Source: an uncultured Bacteroides sp. (GTDB lineage: Bacteria; Bacteroidota; Bacteroidia; Bacteroidales; Bacteroidaceae). Taken from it: DNA of 64,000 bases. The stretch is taken from positions 33,874-97,873 of the forward strand of contig NZ_URFY01000012.1 of assembly GCF_900547205.1 (NCBI RefSeq). Reading direction: 5' to 3'. The translations under genes were made by a program, and so were the position numbers. The notes beneath the pieces are model-generated. The model saw only the letters and a list, made by a program, of their open reading frames with translations, made no database searches and had not been told where the DNA came from. Of this stretch, positions 25,617 to 33,598 are shown piece by piece. How positions within the stretch are numbered: position 1 is the first letter of the stretch; each line of letters starts with the position of its first letter.

Positions 25617-26429
25617 TTATTTCCCGGTTTTCAGCATTTTCTTCAGTTCGGGAACGGTAACTACTACATCGTAATGCTTCTTCGATTCCTTACCTATATA
25701 CCTGTAAGTGATGTTCTTATCACAAGCTACACAGTTTTTTATGAACACTTGAGTGGCTTGATCTGTTTGATCCGATAAGGTTTCTAAGACACCCTCTTTC
25801 ACGTCTTTAGCATTTTCCTCGATTTGCTCTATCTCACACAAATCTTCCTCGACAATGCATTGGTAAACAACAGCATCATCAATAAGCTCAATCTTTTCGA
25901 CCACTATCCCTTCGCCTGCTTGCACTGGGAATTGCAAATTTGCCATTTTAAGCTGTGCCTTGAGTTTAGCCAAGTCACTTTTCGATTCGTCCGAATCAGC
26001 ATTGAAGATTTTTTTAAGTTCTTCCGGAGTGAGTTCGCAAGTTGCCTTGTCGCCCGACTCGTTGCCTATGAAATCCATTTTGAGCCCTGCGTTGCATTTT
26101 ACCACAAGTTGCAGCAACGCTTTCACTTCTTTTGAAGGGTTCTGAAACATGATTTGTATGGACTCCTTCATGCTTTCGGGATTTGACTTTAATACCTTGA
26201 TGTCGGTCATTGCCTCATTCATGTGGAAAGTATACACTACATTATTGCCGTCGTAAACGATACTTGTGATTTTACCGGTTTCTCCCATGTCCATAGGGCA
26301 CTGTTTGTTAGCAATCTCAATTACCGCCTTCAGCTTTGATTCCTGACAACCGGTTGTTAACATTAATAGTAGTGACAAACTGCATACTAGCATAAATCCG
26401 TAGGATTTCTTTGATAAATTTCGTACCAT
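25617..26429 (-). CDS. Hypothetical lipoprotein with two similar domains
   Basis: 270 residues. A signal with lipobox TTGC (cysteine at residue 28) shows it is a lipoprotein. The mature part is an internal duplication: KLKAVIEIANKQCPMDMGE with its tail LTPEELKKIF, and KLKAQLKMANLQFPVQAGE with its tail VTVPELKKML, each about 110 residues and each ending in a pair of cysteine-containing strands (VVKCNAGLKMDFIG, FIKNCVACDKNITYRYIG). No named family is recognised. A -7 box lies 50 bases upstream. HAD and fkp follow on the same strand, possibly as one transcript. Confidence 0.75.
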   Translation of the reverse strand: MVRNLSKKSYGFMLVCSLSLLLMLTTGCQESKLKAVIEIANKQCPMDMGETGKITSIVYDGNNVVYTFHMNEAMTDIKVLKSNPESMKESIQIMFQNPSKEVKALLQLVVKCNAGLKMDFIGNESGDKATCELTPEELKKIFNADSDESKSDLAKLKAQLKMANLQFPVQAGEGIVVEKIELIDDAVVYQCIVEEDLCEIEQIEENAKDVKEGVLETLSDQTDQATQVFIKNCVACDKNITYRYIGKESKKHYDVVVTVPELKKMLKTGK

Positions 26430-26478
26430 TCTATATTTGTTTAAAGTTTAATTCTTTGGGTAAACTAAAAATACGAGA

Positions 26479-26486
26479 CAAAGATA
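26479..26486 (-). promoter_or_regulatory. -7 promoter element of the 26429 lipoprotein gene
   Basis: TATCTTTG then TC on the minus strand; perfect TAnnTTTG. Confidence 0.6.
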
Positions 26487-26588
26487 GCTATAAAAAAATG
26501 AGGGACAAAGACAAGACGTGAATATCGTTGCGTGCAAGGCGTCTTAGTGATAAACTATACAATTATTTGCTGTTTAGAAGATTATGTG

Positions 26589-26596
26589 TATTTTTG
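26589..26596 (+). promoter_or_regulatory. -7 promoter element of the 26621 lipoprotein gene
   Basis: TATTTTTG then TA, 25 bases before the ATG; a TTTG word about 20 bases upstream could be the -33 element. Confidence 0.6.
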
Positions 26597-26620
26597 TAGC
26601 ATTATTAACTCGTTGATAGT

Positions 26621-27136
26621 ATGAAGAAGAGAGTATTGTTTCTGCTGCCATTGTTTTTAGGCGCCTGTTCTGATAGTGGGGAGAGTCCTGTTATTACGAT
26701 AGAGAAGCTATATGTGGTGGATGTTAATCCGAGTGATGGGGAATCCGATCAGGTATCTGAAAAGGTAGATTACGCTAACCAGATGGACAAGCTGCCGGCT
26801 TTGAAAGTTGGAGATCAGGTGGATGCAATCTTGTCTTTGGACGGGAATGGAGCTGAGTTGAAAACTTTTAAACTTCAGAATGATGAGGCAATTGCCACCA
26901 AACTCATTTATAATGAGATGGAAGTGTCTACCGAAGGGAATCTGACTGATACGGAGAAAGGTCAACTACGTTTTAAAGATGGTGTGACGCAAACCAGAGT
27001 CAAGGTAATGGCTACCATTGAACACGTAGATAAGAATGGTGATGTGAAGTTAGCCTTTTACTTGTCTTCAAAAGCCGAATGCGAAGGGGCACAGGAAGAG
27101 ATTGGCTTGAAAACTACGGTTGAAGAAGCTGAATAA
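26621..27136 (+). CDS. Small lipoprotein, possibly DUF5035-type
   Basis: 171 residues. Signal MKKRVLFLLPLFLGACSD has a clear lipobox LGAC, cysteine at residue 16. The mature part is acidic and beta-rich (VGDQVDAILSLDGNGAELKT, KVMATIEHVDKNGDVKLAFY). It resembles small Bacteroides lipoproteins that I recall under DUF5035, but I cannot confirm the assignment. It is a one-gene unit with its own promoter and a strong terminator, divergent from the two-domain lipoprotein. Confidence 0.7.
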   Translation: MKKRVLFLLPLFLGACSDSGESPVITIEKLYVVDVNPSDGESDQVSEKVDYANQMDKLPALKVGDQVDAILSLDGNGAELKTFKLQNDEAIATKLIYNEMEVSTEGNLTDTEKGQLRFKDGVTQTRVKVMATIEHVDKNGDVKLAFYLSSKAECEGAQEEIGLKTTVEEAE

Positions 27137-27160
27137 AGGGATATACCTGTAGGAATATTA

Positions 27161-27198
27161 AATAAAAAAGAGGTACGATTACGTACCTCTTTTTTATT
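27161..27198. terminator. Bidirectional hairpin terminator before pgi
   Basis: A perfect 17-base inverted repeat (AATAAAAAAGAGGTACG against its complement) around the four-base loop ATTA, with A and T runs on both sides. It separates the convergent lipoprotein gene and pgi. Confidence 0.9.
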
Positions 27199-27211
27199 TC
27201 CACTAGCTTAA

Positions 27212-28549
27212 TTACAGTCTTGCCTGAATAGCCTTAGACTCTTCTTCGTAACCCGGCTTGTTCAGCAAAGCAAACATATTCTTCTTGTATGCTTCCACAC
27301 CCGGTTGGTTGAACGGATTCACGCCCAGCAGATAACCGCTGATACCGCAAGCCTTTTCAAAGAAATAGAGCAGACCGCCAATGTTGTATTCGCTCAATGA
27401 AGGAAGAACGATGCGCATATTAGGTACACCACCGTCAACGTGCGCCAACTGAGTACCCAGCTCAGCCATCTTATTCACTTCGTCCACACGTTTGCCGGCG
27501 AGGAAGTTAAGACCGTCCAGATTGGCTTCGTCACTTGGCACTTCCAGCTTCTTGTCCACTTTATCCAGTGAGATAACCGTTTCAAAAATACTGCGTTCGC
27601 CTTCCTGAATCCATTGTCCCATAGAGTGCAAGTCTGTAGAGAAGTCTACGGCAGCAGGGAAGATACCTTTATTATCTTTACCTTCCGATTCTCCGTAAAG
27701 CTGTTTCCACCATTCGCTTACATAGTGCAGTTTCGGGCAGAAGTTAACCAGAATCTCAATCTTCTTGCCATTTCTGTAAAGCTCGTTACGGGTAGCAGCG
27801 TAGATAGCAGCAGGGTTTTCTGCAAAAGGAACGTCAATGCCGCAAGCCCTTTCCATATCGGCAGCGCCAGCCACCAATTGTTCGATATCGAATCCTGCCA
27901 CAGCGATAGGCAACAGACCCACCGGAGTCAACACAGAGAAACGTCCGCCTACATTATCGGGAATGATGAAAGTCTTGTATCCTTCTTTATCTGCAGTAAC
28001 GCGTGCAGCACCTTTTTTGGCATCTGTAACGGCAACGATTACTTTCTTAGCCGTTTCTTTGCCGCGTTGGTCTTCACATTGTTTCTTCAACAGTCGGAAA
28101 GCAAGTGCAGTTTCGGTAGTAGTTCCTGATTTGGAGATATTTATAACACCAAATTTCTTATCTTTCAGATATTCGGTAAGTTCAAACAGATAATCTTCGC
28201 TGATATTATGTCCGGCATAAATCATGATAGGAGCGGTTTTCTTGTCCTGCAACCAAGTGAAGCTGTTAGACAAAGCTTCAATCACGGCACGTGCGCCCAG
28301 ATAGCTACCTCCGATACCTGCTACAATCACTACTTCGCAGTTGTCTCTCAGTACTTTTGCGGTAGCGTTCAAGTCAGCCAGGTGTTCTTTGCTGATAGAA
28401 GAAGGCAGGTGCAACCATCCTAAGAAGTCGTTACCTTTACCGGTTCCTTTTTCCAGCATTTCCTGTGCGGCTTTTACCTCAGCCTCGTAGGCAGAAACCT
28501 TTTCTTTGGAAATGAATCCAAATGTCTTTTCAATGTTCAAGCTAATCAT
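27212..28549 (-). CDS. pgi: Glucose-6-phosphate isomerase
   Basis: 445 residues, the short bacterial form. It interconverts glucose-6-phosphate and fructose-6-phosphate. Signature blocks are FGVINISKSGTTTETALAFR, the sugar-binding GGRFSVLTPVGLLPIA and the C-terminal GVNPFNQPGVEAYKK. It is last in the lysS-gpsA-pgi run, 21 bases behind gpsA. Confidence 0.97.
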   Translation of the reverse strand: MISLNIEKTFGFISKEKVSAYEAEVKAAQEMLEKGTGKGNDFLGWLHLPSSISKEHLADLNATAKVLRDNCEVVIVAGIGGSYLGARAVIEALSNSFTWLQDKKTAPIMIYAGHNISEDYLFELTEYLKDKKFGVINISKSGTTTETALAFRLLKKQCEDQRGKETAKKVIVAVTDAKKGAARVTADKEGYKTFIIPDNVGGRFSVLTPVGLLPIAVAGFDIEQLVAGAADMERACGIDVPFAENPAAIYAATRNELYRNGKKIEILVNFCPKLHYVSEWWKQLYGESEGKDNKGIFPAAVDFSTDLHSMGQWIQEGERSIFETVISLDKVDKKLEVPSDEANLDGLNFLAGKRVDEVNKMAELGTQLAHVDGGVPNMRIVLPSLSEYNIGGLLYFFEKACGISGYLLGVNPFNQPGVEAYKKNMFALLNKPGYEEESKAIQARL

Positions 28550-28570
28550 ATTCTTCTTGTTTATTAGGTT

Positions 28571-29566
28571 TTATCTAAAAGAGTCCGTCAACAATTTAAT
28601 CTCTATCATAGGCGAAATACGCTCGTAGAGAATGTTGTAGACAGCATCCAGTATCGGCATATTGACATGGTGGTGCTTGTTGATTTCCTTGATACACTTC
28701 GTACCGTAGTAACCTTCGGCAATCATTTCCATCTCAATCTGCGCACTCTTTACGGAATATCCTTTGCCAATCATCGTGCCGAACGTACGGTTGCGGCTGA
28801 AATTGGAATAACCAGTCACGAGCAAATCTCCCAGATAAACAGATTCGTCCACGTTTCTGTTCAACGGGTGCACGGTATTCAGAAAACGGTTCATCTCCTG
28901 AATAGCGTTCGAGATGAGTACAGCCTGAAAGTTATCGCCATACTTTAATCCGCTACAGATACCTGCGGCGATGGCATACACGTTTTTGAGCACCGAACTG
29001 TATTCGATACCTGCCACGTCGCCACTGACGGAAGTCTTGATGAAGCTGCTTCCCAGACGGCGGGCAAAAATACGTGCTTTGTCTTTGTCGGGGCAAGCGA
29101 TAGTCAGATAGGAAAGACGTTCCAGTGCAACTTCTTCTGCATGGCACGGTCCTGCCAATACTGCGATATTCTCTGGCGGCACACTATATTCTTTCGTGAA
29201 ATATTCCGATACGATTACATTGTCGTCGGGCACGATTCCTTTAATAGCAGTGATAATGAATTTATCCTTAATCTTCGTTTTCAGCTTCTTTAAGTGAGCT
29301 TTCAGATAAGGAGAGGGGGTGACAAAAATAAGTGTATCCGACTCCTTCACAATATCGTTGATATTGGAACTGAAGTTGATGCGCTTCATATCGAATTTCA
29401 CCCCTGTCAAATAGGCCGGATTATGTCCGAGTCTCTTAAAATCGGCAATGCGGTCGTCGCGCCGCATATACCAATTTATAGAGTCTTCCTGAGCCAGACA
29501 CATCTTAGCGATGGCTGTAGCCCAGCTTCCGCCGCCCATTATCGCTATCTTACCGGGTAGTTTCAT
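28571..29566 (-). CDS. gpsA: NAD(P)H-dependent glycerol-3-phosphate dehydrogenase
   Basis: 331 residues. The NAD-binding loop IAIMGGGSWATAIAKM is at the N-terminus, and AGPCHAEEVALERLSYLTIA, the catalytic-lysine region SVLKNVYAIAAGICSGLKYG and NRTFGTMIGKGYSVKSAQIE follow. The enzyme makes glycerol-3-phosphate for phospholipids. The start codon abuts the lysS stop with no base between, so the genes are co-transcribed. Confidence 0.95.
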   Translation of the reverse strand: MKLPGKIAIMGGGSWATAIAKMCLAQEDSINWYMRRDDRIADFKRLGHNPAYLTGVKFDMKRINFSSNINDIVKESDTLIFVTPSPYLKAHLKKLKTKIKDKFIITAIKGIVPDDNVIVSEYFTKEYSVPPENIAVLAGPCHAEEVALERLSYLTIACPDKDKARIFARRLGSSFIKTSVSGDVAGIEYSSVLKNVYAIAAGICSGLKYGDNFQAVLISNAIQEMNRFLNTVHPLNRNVDESVYLGDLLVTGYSNFSRNRTFGTMIGKGYSVKSAQIEMEMIAEGYYGTKCIKEINKHHHVNMPILDAVYNILYERISPMIEIKLLTDSFR

Positions 29567-31297
29567 TTATTTGAGTTTTTCAATCCACTCGGCCACGTCG
29601 TTCACGGACGGATTGGTCAATTCTAATTTGTATTTCTTGTTGATGCCACAGATGTCTTGATGAAACTTCTGCGGGTTGACATCCTTCATGTCTTCTGTTG
29701 TGTTATAGCCGGCTTTCTGGATGACGGGTACCCAGCATTCGGCGATGCCAAGTTCCATATATTTAGCGGCAGAATCTTTCTTAATTACTTTCTCCGGACG
29801 CATCTGCGGGAAGAACAATACTTCCTGAATGGTTGTCTGTCCGGTCATCAGCATCACCAGACGGTCGATACCGATACCAATGCCCGATGTAGGAGGCATA
29901 CCATATTGCAGAGAACGTAGGAAATCCTGGTCGATAATCATCGCCTCGTCGTCTCCCTTGTCTGCCAGGCGCATCTGTTCTTTGAAGCGTTCTTCCTGGT
30001 CGATGGGGTCGTTCAGCTCGGAGTAGGCATTTGCCAATTCCTTGCCGTTCACCATCAACTCGAAACGTTCGGTCAGTCCCGGCTTAGAGCGGTGCATCTT
30101 AGTCAGCGGAGACATTTCTACCGGATAGTCGGTGATAAATGTGGGCTGGATGAAAGAACCTTCGCAAAATTCTCCGAAGATTTCGTCAATCATTTTGCCT
30201 TTGCCCATGGTTTCGTCAATCTCTTCCATGTTCAGCTCCTTGCACACTTGGCGGATTTCTTCTTCGCTCTTGCCGTTGAGGTCGTATCCTGTCTTTTCCT
30301 TGATGGCATCTAGGATAGGCAGACGGCGGTAAGGAGCCTTGAAGCTGATAGTCTTTCCGTCGACTACGGTTTCTGTACTTCCGTTCACGGCGATGCAGAT
30401 GCGTTCGAGCAGCTTTTCGGTGAAGTTCATCATCCAGTTGTAGTCCTTATATTGCACGTAGAGCTCCATACAAGTAAACTCAGGGTTGTGAGTCTTGTCC
30501 ATACCCTCGTTGCGGAAGTTCTTTCCAATTTCGTATACACCTTCAAAGCCGCCTACGATGAGTCGCTTCAGATAAAGCTCTGTGGCGATGCGCAGGTAGA
30601 GTGCTATGTCGAGTGAGTTATGGTGAGTGATGAACGGACGTGCGCTTGCTCCTCCGGCAATCGATTGCAGGATAGGAGTTTCCACTTCGGTGTATCCGGC
30701 TTCGTCCAGTACGCTACGCATGGTTCTCACTACGGCAGCACGTTTTTCGAATGTTTCCTTGATGCCCTCGTTCACCACCAAGTCAACGTAGCGTTGGCGA
30801 TAACGGAGTTCGGGGTCTTCAAAAGAGTCGTAAGCCACGCCGTCCTTGTACTTTACGATAGGAAGCGGCTTGATAGACTTGGCAAGTACCGTCAGCTTCT
30901 TTGCATGGATACTTACTTCGCCCATTTGTGTGCGGAATACGAATCCTTCGATTCCTATAAAGTCTCCTAAGTCGAGCAGGCGTTTAAATACCGAGTTGTA
31001 CATTTCCTTGTCTTCTCCGGGGCAGATGTCATCGCGGGTAATGTATACCTGGATGCGACCTTTAGAGTCCTGCAATTCGATGAAGGAAGCTTTACCCATC
31101 ACGCGGCGGCTCATTATACGTCCGGCTACGGAAACCTGACGCGGCTCGTCTTCATCTTTAAATTCAGCTTTAATATCTGTAGAGAAAGCATTGGTTACAT
31201 ACTCTGCGGCAGGGTAGGGGTCGATACCCATCGCACGAAGTTCATTCAGACTGTTACGTCGAATAATTTCCTGTTCACTTAGTTCTAATATATTCAT
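29567..31297 (-). CDS. lysS: Lysyl-tRNA synthetase, class II
   Basis: 576 residues. An OB-fold anticodon-binding domain (VSVAGRIMSRRVMGKASFIE) precedes the class II core with motif 2 FRNEGMDKTHNPEFTCMELY and motif 3 GIGIGIDRLVMLMTG. It is longer than the usual 500 or so residues because of a C-terminal tail of about 70 residues after the core (QKAGYNTTEDMKDVNPQKFH onward) that I take to be a lineage-specific helical domain. First gene of the lysS-gpsA-pgi unit; promoter at 31327-31334. Confidence 0.96.
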   Translation of the reverse strand: MNILELSEQEIIRRNSLNELRAMGIDPYPAAEYVTNAFSTDIKAEFKDEDEPRQVSVAGRIMSRRVMGKASFIELQDSKGRIQVYITRDDICPGEDKEMYNSVFKRLLDLGDFIGIEGFVFRTQMGEVSIHAKKLTVLAKSIKPLPIVKYKDGVAYDSFEDPELRYRQRYVDLVVNEGIKETFEKRAAVVRTMRSVLDEAGYTEVETPILQSIAGGASARPFITHHNSLDIALYLRIATELYLKRLIVGGFEGVYEIGKNFRNEGMDKTHNPEFTCMELYVQYKDYNWMMNFTEKLLERICIAVNGSTETVVDGKTISFKAPYRRLPILDAIKEKTGYDLNGKSEEEIRQVCKELNMEEIDETMGKGKMIDEIFGEFCEGSFIQPTFITDYPVEMSPLTKMHRSKPGLTERFELMVNGKELANAYSELNDPIDQEERFKEQMRLADKGDDEAMIIDQDFLRSLQYGMPPTSGIGIGIDRLVMLMTGQTTIQEVLFFPQMRPEKVIKKDSAAKYMELGIAECWVPVIQKAGYNTTEDMKDVNPQKFHQDICGINKKYKLELTNPSVNDVAEWIEKLK

Positions 31298-31326
31298 TTC
31301 GTTACGTATTAACTCAATTTCGGTGG

Positions 31327-31334
31327 CAAAAATA
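31327..31334 (-). promoter_or_regulatory. -7 promoter element of lysS-gpsA-pgi
   Basis: TATTTTTG then CC on the minus strand, 30 bases before lysS. Confidence 0.65.
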
Positions 31335-31375
31335 CGAAACTTTTCTCATATATCCCTTAATCCGTCACTTTTTTG

Positions 31376-31383
31376 TATCTTTG
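31376..31383 (+). promoter_or_regulatory. -7 promoter element of the 31403 MATE gene
   Basis: TATCTTTG then CG; perfect TAnnTTTG, 20 bases before ATG 31403. It rules out earlier in-frame starts of that gene. Confidence 0.68.
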
Positions 31384-31402
31384 CGCCCTCAAACTAGTAT
31401 GT

Positions 31403-32758
31403 ATGACAGGACAAAAGACACCCACTGCGTTGGGTACGGAAAAGATTGGAAAGCTTTTAATGCAGTATGCCATTCCGGCAATTATCGCCATGACGGCGTC
31501 TTCTCTTTATAATATGGTAGATAGTATCTTCATCGGTCACGGAGTGGGGGCGATGGCTATCTCGGGTTTGGCACTTACTTTCCCGCTGATGAATCTAGCA
31601 GCTGCTTTCGGCTCGCTGGTGGGCGTGGGAGCGGCTACGTTGGTTTCGGTGAAGCTGGGGCAGAAAGATTATGATACTGCGCAACGGGTGCTCGGCAACG
31701 TACTGGTTCTGAACATCATTATCGGATTGGCTTTTACGGTGGTCACTCTTATCTTTCTCGATCCTATTCTCTATTTCTTCGGTGGCAGCGAGGCGACGGT
31801 GGGGTATGCCCGCGATTATATGGTCGTCATTCTGCTGGGTAATGTCGTCACCCATCTCTATCTGGGGCTGAATGCCGTGCTCCGTTCGGCGGGACATCCG
31901 CAGAAAGCGATGTATGCCACGATTGCTACGGTGGTGATTAATACGATACTCGACCCTATCTTCATTTACGGCTTCGGCTGGGGGATACAGGGAGCGGCTA
32001 TTGCCACCATTGCGGCACAGGTCATCGCGTTGGCGTGGCAATTCAAACTATTCTCGAATAAGGAAGAACTCCTGCACTTTCACAAAGGTATTTTCAGGTT
32101 GAGAAAGAAGATAGTATTCGATTCTCTCGCCATCGGTATGGCTCCCTTCCTGATGAATCTGGCAGCTTGTTTCATTGTTATCCTTATTAATAAGGGATTG
32201 CAGAAATATGGCGGCGATTTGGCTATCGGAGCTTTTGGGATAGTCAACCGTCTGGTGTTTCTGTTTGTCATGATTGTGATGGGACTCAATCAGGGGATGC
32301 AGCCCATTGCAGGCTATAACTTCGGGGCGCGGCAGTACGAGCGTGTCACGAAAGTGCTGAAAATAACTATCTATGCAGCAACCATCGTCACGTCTGTCGG
32401 TTTCCTGATGGGAATGTTCATTCCCCATCTGGCTGTTTCCATTTTCACCACGCACGAAGAACTGATACGCATTTCCTCCAAAGGGTTGCGCATTGTAGTG
32501 ATGTTTTTCCCCATTGTGGGCTTTCAGATGGTGACGTCCAACTTCTTTCAGAGCATCGGCATGGCGAGTAAAGCGATATTCTTGTCTATATCGCGTCAGG
32601 TACTTATCCTGATTCCGTGCCTGCTCATTCTTCCTCAGTTTTACGGACAATTGGGCGTTTGGATCAGTATGCCCATCTCCGATTGTATAGCCAGTTTGAT
32701 TGCGGGCGTTATGCTTTGGTGGCAGTTCCGGCAATTCAAAAAAGCGGCGCGCTCATAA
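31403..32758 (+). CDS. MATE-family efflux transporter
   Basis: 451 residues in about 12 membrane helices. The MATE pattern shows in both halves: YAIPAIIAMTASSLYNMVDS, LGNVVTHLYLGLNAVLRSAG with ATVVINTILDPIFIYGFGWG, and GLNQGMQPIAGYNFGARQYE. It exports drugs or metabolites in exchange for cations; the substrate is unknown. The start at 31403 (MTGQKTPT) is chosen because the promoter lies within the longer frame. The 22-bp array 2 begins at the base after its stop codon. It is divergent from lysS. Confidence 0.93.
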   Translation: MTGQKTPTALGTEKIGKLLMQYAIPAIIAMTASSLYNMVDSIFIGHGVGAMAISGLALTFPLMNLAAAFGSLVGVGAATLVSVKLGQKDYDTAQRVLGNVLVLNIIIGLAFTVVTLIFLDPILYFFGGSEATVGYARDYMVVILLGNVVTHLYLGLNAVLRSAGHPQKAMYATIATVVINTILDPIFIYGFGWGIQGAAIATIAAQVIALAWQFKLFSNKEELLHFHKGIFRLRKKIVFDSLAIGMAPFLMNLAACFIVILINKGLQKYGGDLAIGAFGIVNRLVFLFVMIVMGLNQGMQPIAGYNFGARQYERVTKVLKITIYAATIVTSVGFLMGMFIPHLAVSIFTTHEELIRISSKGLRIVVMFFPIVGFQMVTSNFFQSIGMASKAIFLSISRQVLILIPCLLILPQFYGQLGVWISMPISDCIASLIAGVMLWWQFRQFKKAARS

Positions 32759-32890
32759 AGTCGTTTTGTCTTACACAAATTCTCAAAGATTCTCACCCCT
32801 ATGAGAAAAAATACTCATGCCTATGAGTATTTTTTCTCATAGGCATGGAACTTTTTTCTCATAGGCATGAGAAAAGAACCCGTTCACAAT
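32759..32890. repeat. 22-bp periodic degenerate repeat array 2 (six units) with hairpin
   Basis: Units start at 32759, 32781, 32803, 32825, 32847 and 32869. All end in AT (unit positions 21-22) and have C at position 12; CTCA at positions 12-15 is kept in four. Units 4 and 5 share their last 16 bases (TTTTTTCTCATAGGCA plus closing T context). Units 2 to 4 also form a perfect 21-base inverted repeat (32798-32818 against 32823-32843) with a four-base loop, which can act as a terminator for the MATE gene. A second, shorter hairpin TTTTCTCAT/ATGAGAAAA follows. Confidence 0.8.
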
Positions 32891-32926
32891 AGCGTGTAGC
32901 GGGGTTTTTAGTTGCCCGATGGAGCG

Positions 32927-33361
32927 TTACCAATCATATTTATCGATGAATTTGTCGAATTGGGGCTTGGATGTTATACCATTTTTCAAGAAAACGTTGG
33001 CAATTTGCTCTTGTTCGAGTGGATGAATCAGTCTTTCTTTGTTGCGGATGCGGTAAAACATGCTGCGTCCCATCAAAGAAATTAAATCTTTTCGGACGGA
33101 AATAGCTTCCGAATAAGTAAGATTGTTCAGCAAATTATCTATTCCGCACGCAAAGTGTGACTTGTAGAATGGCTGGAAATAATCGCATTCTTTTTCTTTT
33201 ACTTTCACGTAGTTCGGGTTTATCGAATCATAATAAGGAACCTCAGGCGGTATGGCGAGCATAGCCTGATAGCGCAGGCACTTGCTGTGGCGTGAACATT
33301 GCTTGCAGTTGCAGAATAAATAATTTTTGGGAATGTCCTTGTAATTGATCTTTTCTTCCAT
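32927..33361 (-). CDS. Cysteine-rich DUF6078-like protein
   Basis: 144 residues. An N-terminal cluster FCNCKQCSRHSKCLRYQAML (residues 16-35) with five cysteines and two histidines or more nearby suggests metal binding; a further cysteine pair appears in EKECDYF and FACGIDNLL. I recall similar Bacteroidales proteins under DUF6078, with no known function. The helical C-terminal half contains KDLISLMGRSMFYRIRN. It has its own promoter at 33417-33424 and runs toward repeat array 2. Confidence 0.75.
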   Translation of the reverse strand: MEEKINYKDIPKNYLFCNCKQCSRHSKCLRYQAMLAIPPEVPYYDSINPNYVKVKEKECDYFQPFYKSHFACGIDNLLNNLTYSEAISVRKDLISLMGRSMFYRIRNKERLIHPLEQEQIANVFLKNGITSKPQFDKFIDKYDW

Positions 33362-33416
33362 GATTTGGGTGCTCTATTTATGATTTGCTTAAAATATTTA
33401 TTTTTGAAACTAGATG

Positions 33417-33424
33417 CAAAAGTA
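33417..33424 (-). promoter_or_regulatory. -7 promoter element of the DUF6078-like gene
   Basis: TACTTTTG then CA on the minus strand, 56 bases before the start codon. Confidence 0.6.
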
Positions 33425-33598
33425 CTTGTTTTGAACGATTGGAGTGTTAATACAGTATAAATAGTAGGCTAGAGATAGAAAAAATAATTATTTTTAGCGC
33501 TTGTAATGCCTCCACGGAGGATTATGATGCATTGACATATACACACAATCATATATCTGAATATAGTGAATAAAGGAATATTAAAATCGATTTTGGGG

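Noticed and set aside
33566..33598. GTG start for the hybrid kinase
   Set aside because: It would put eleven polar residues in front of a signal peptide that begins well at ATG 33599.
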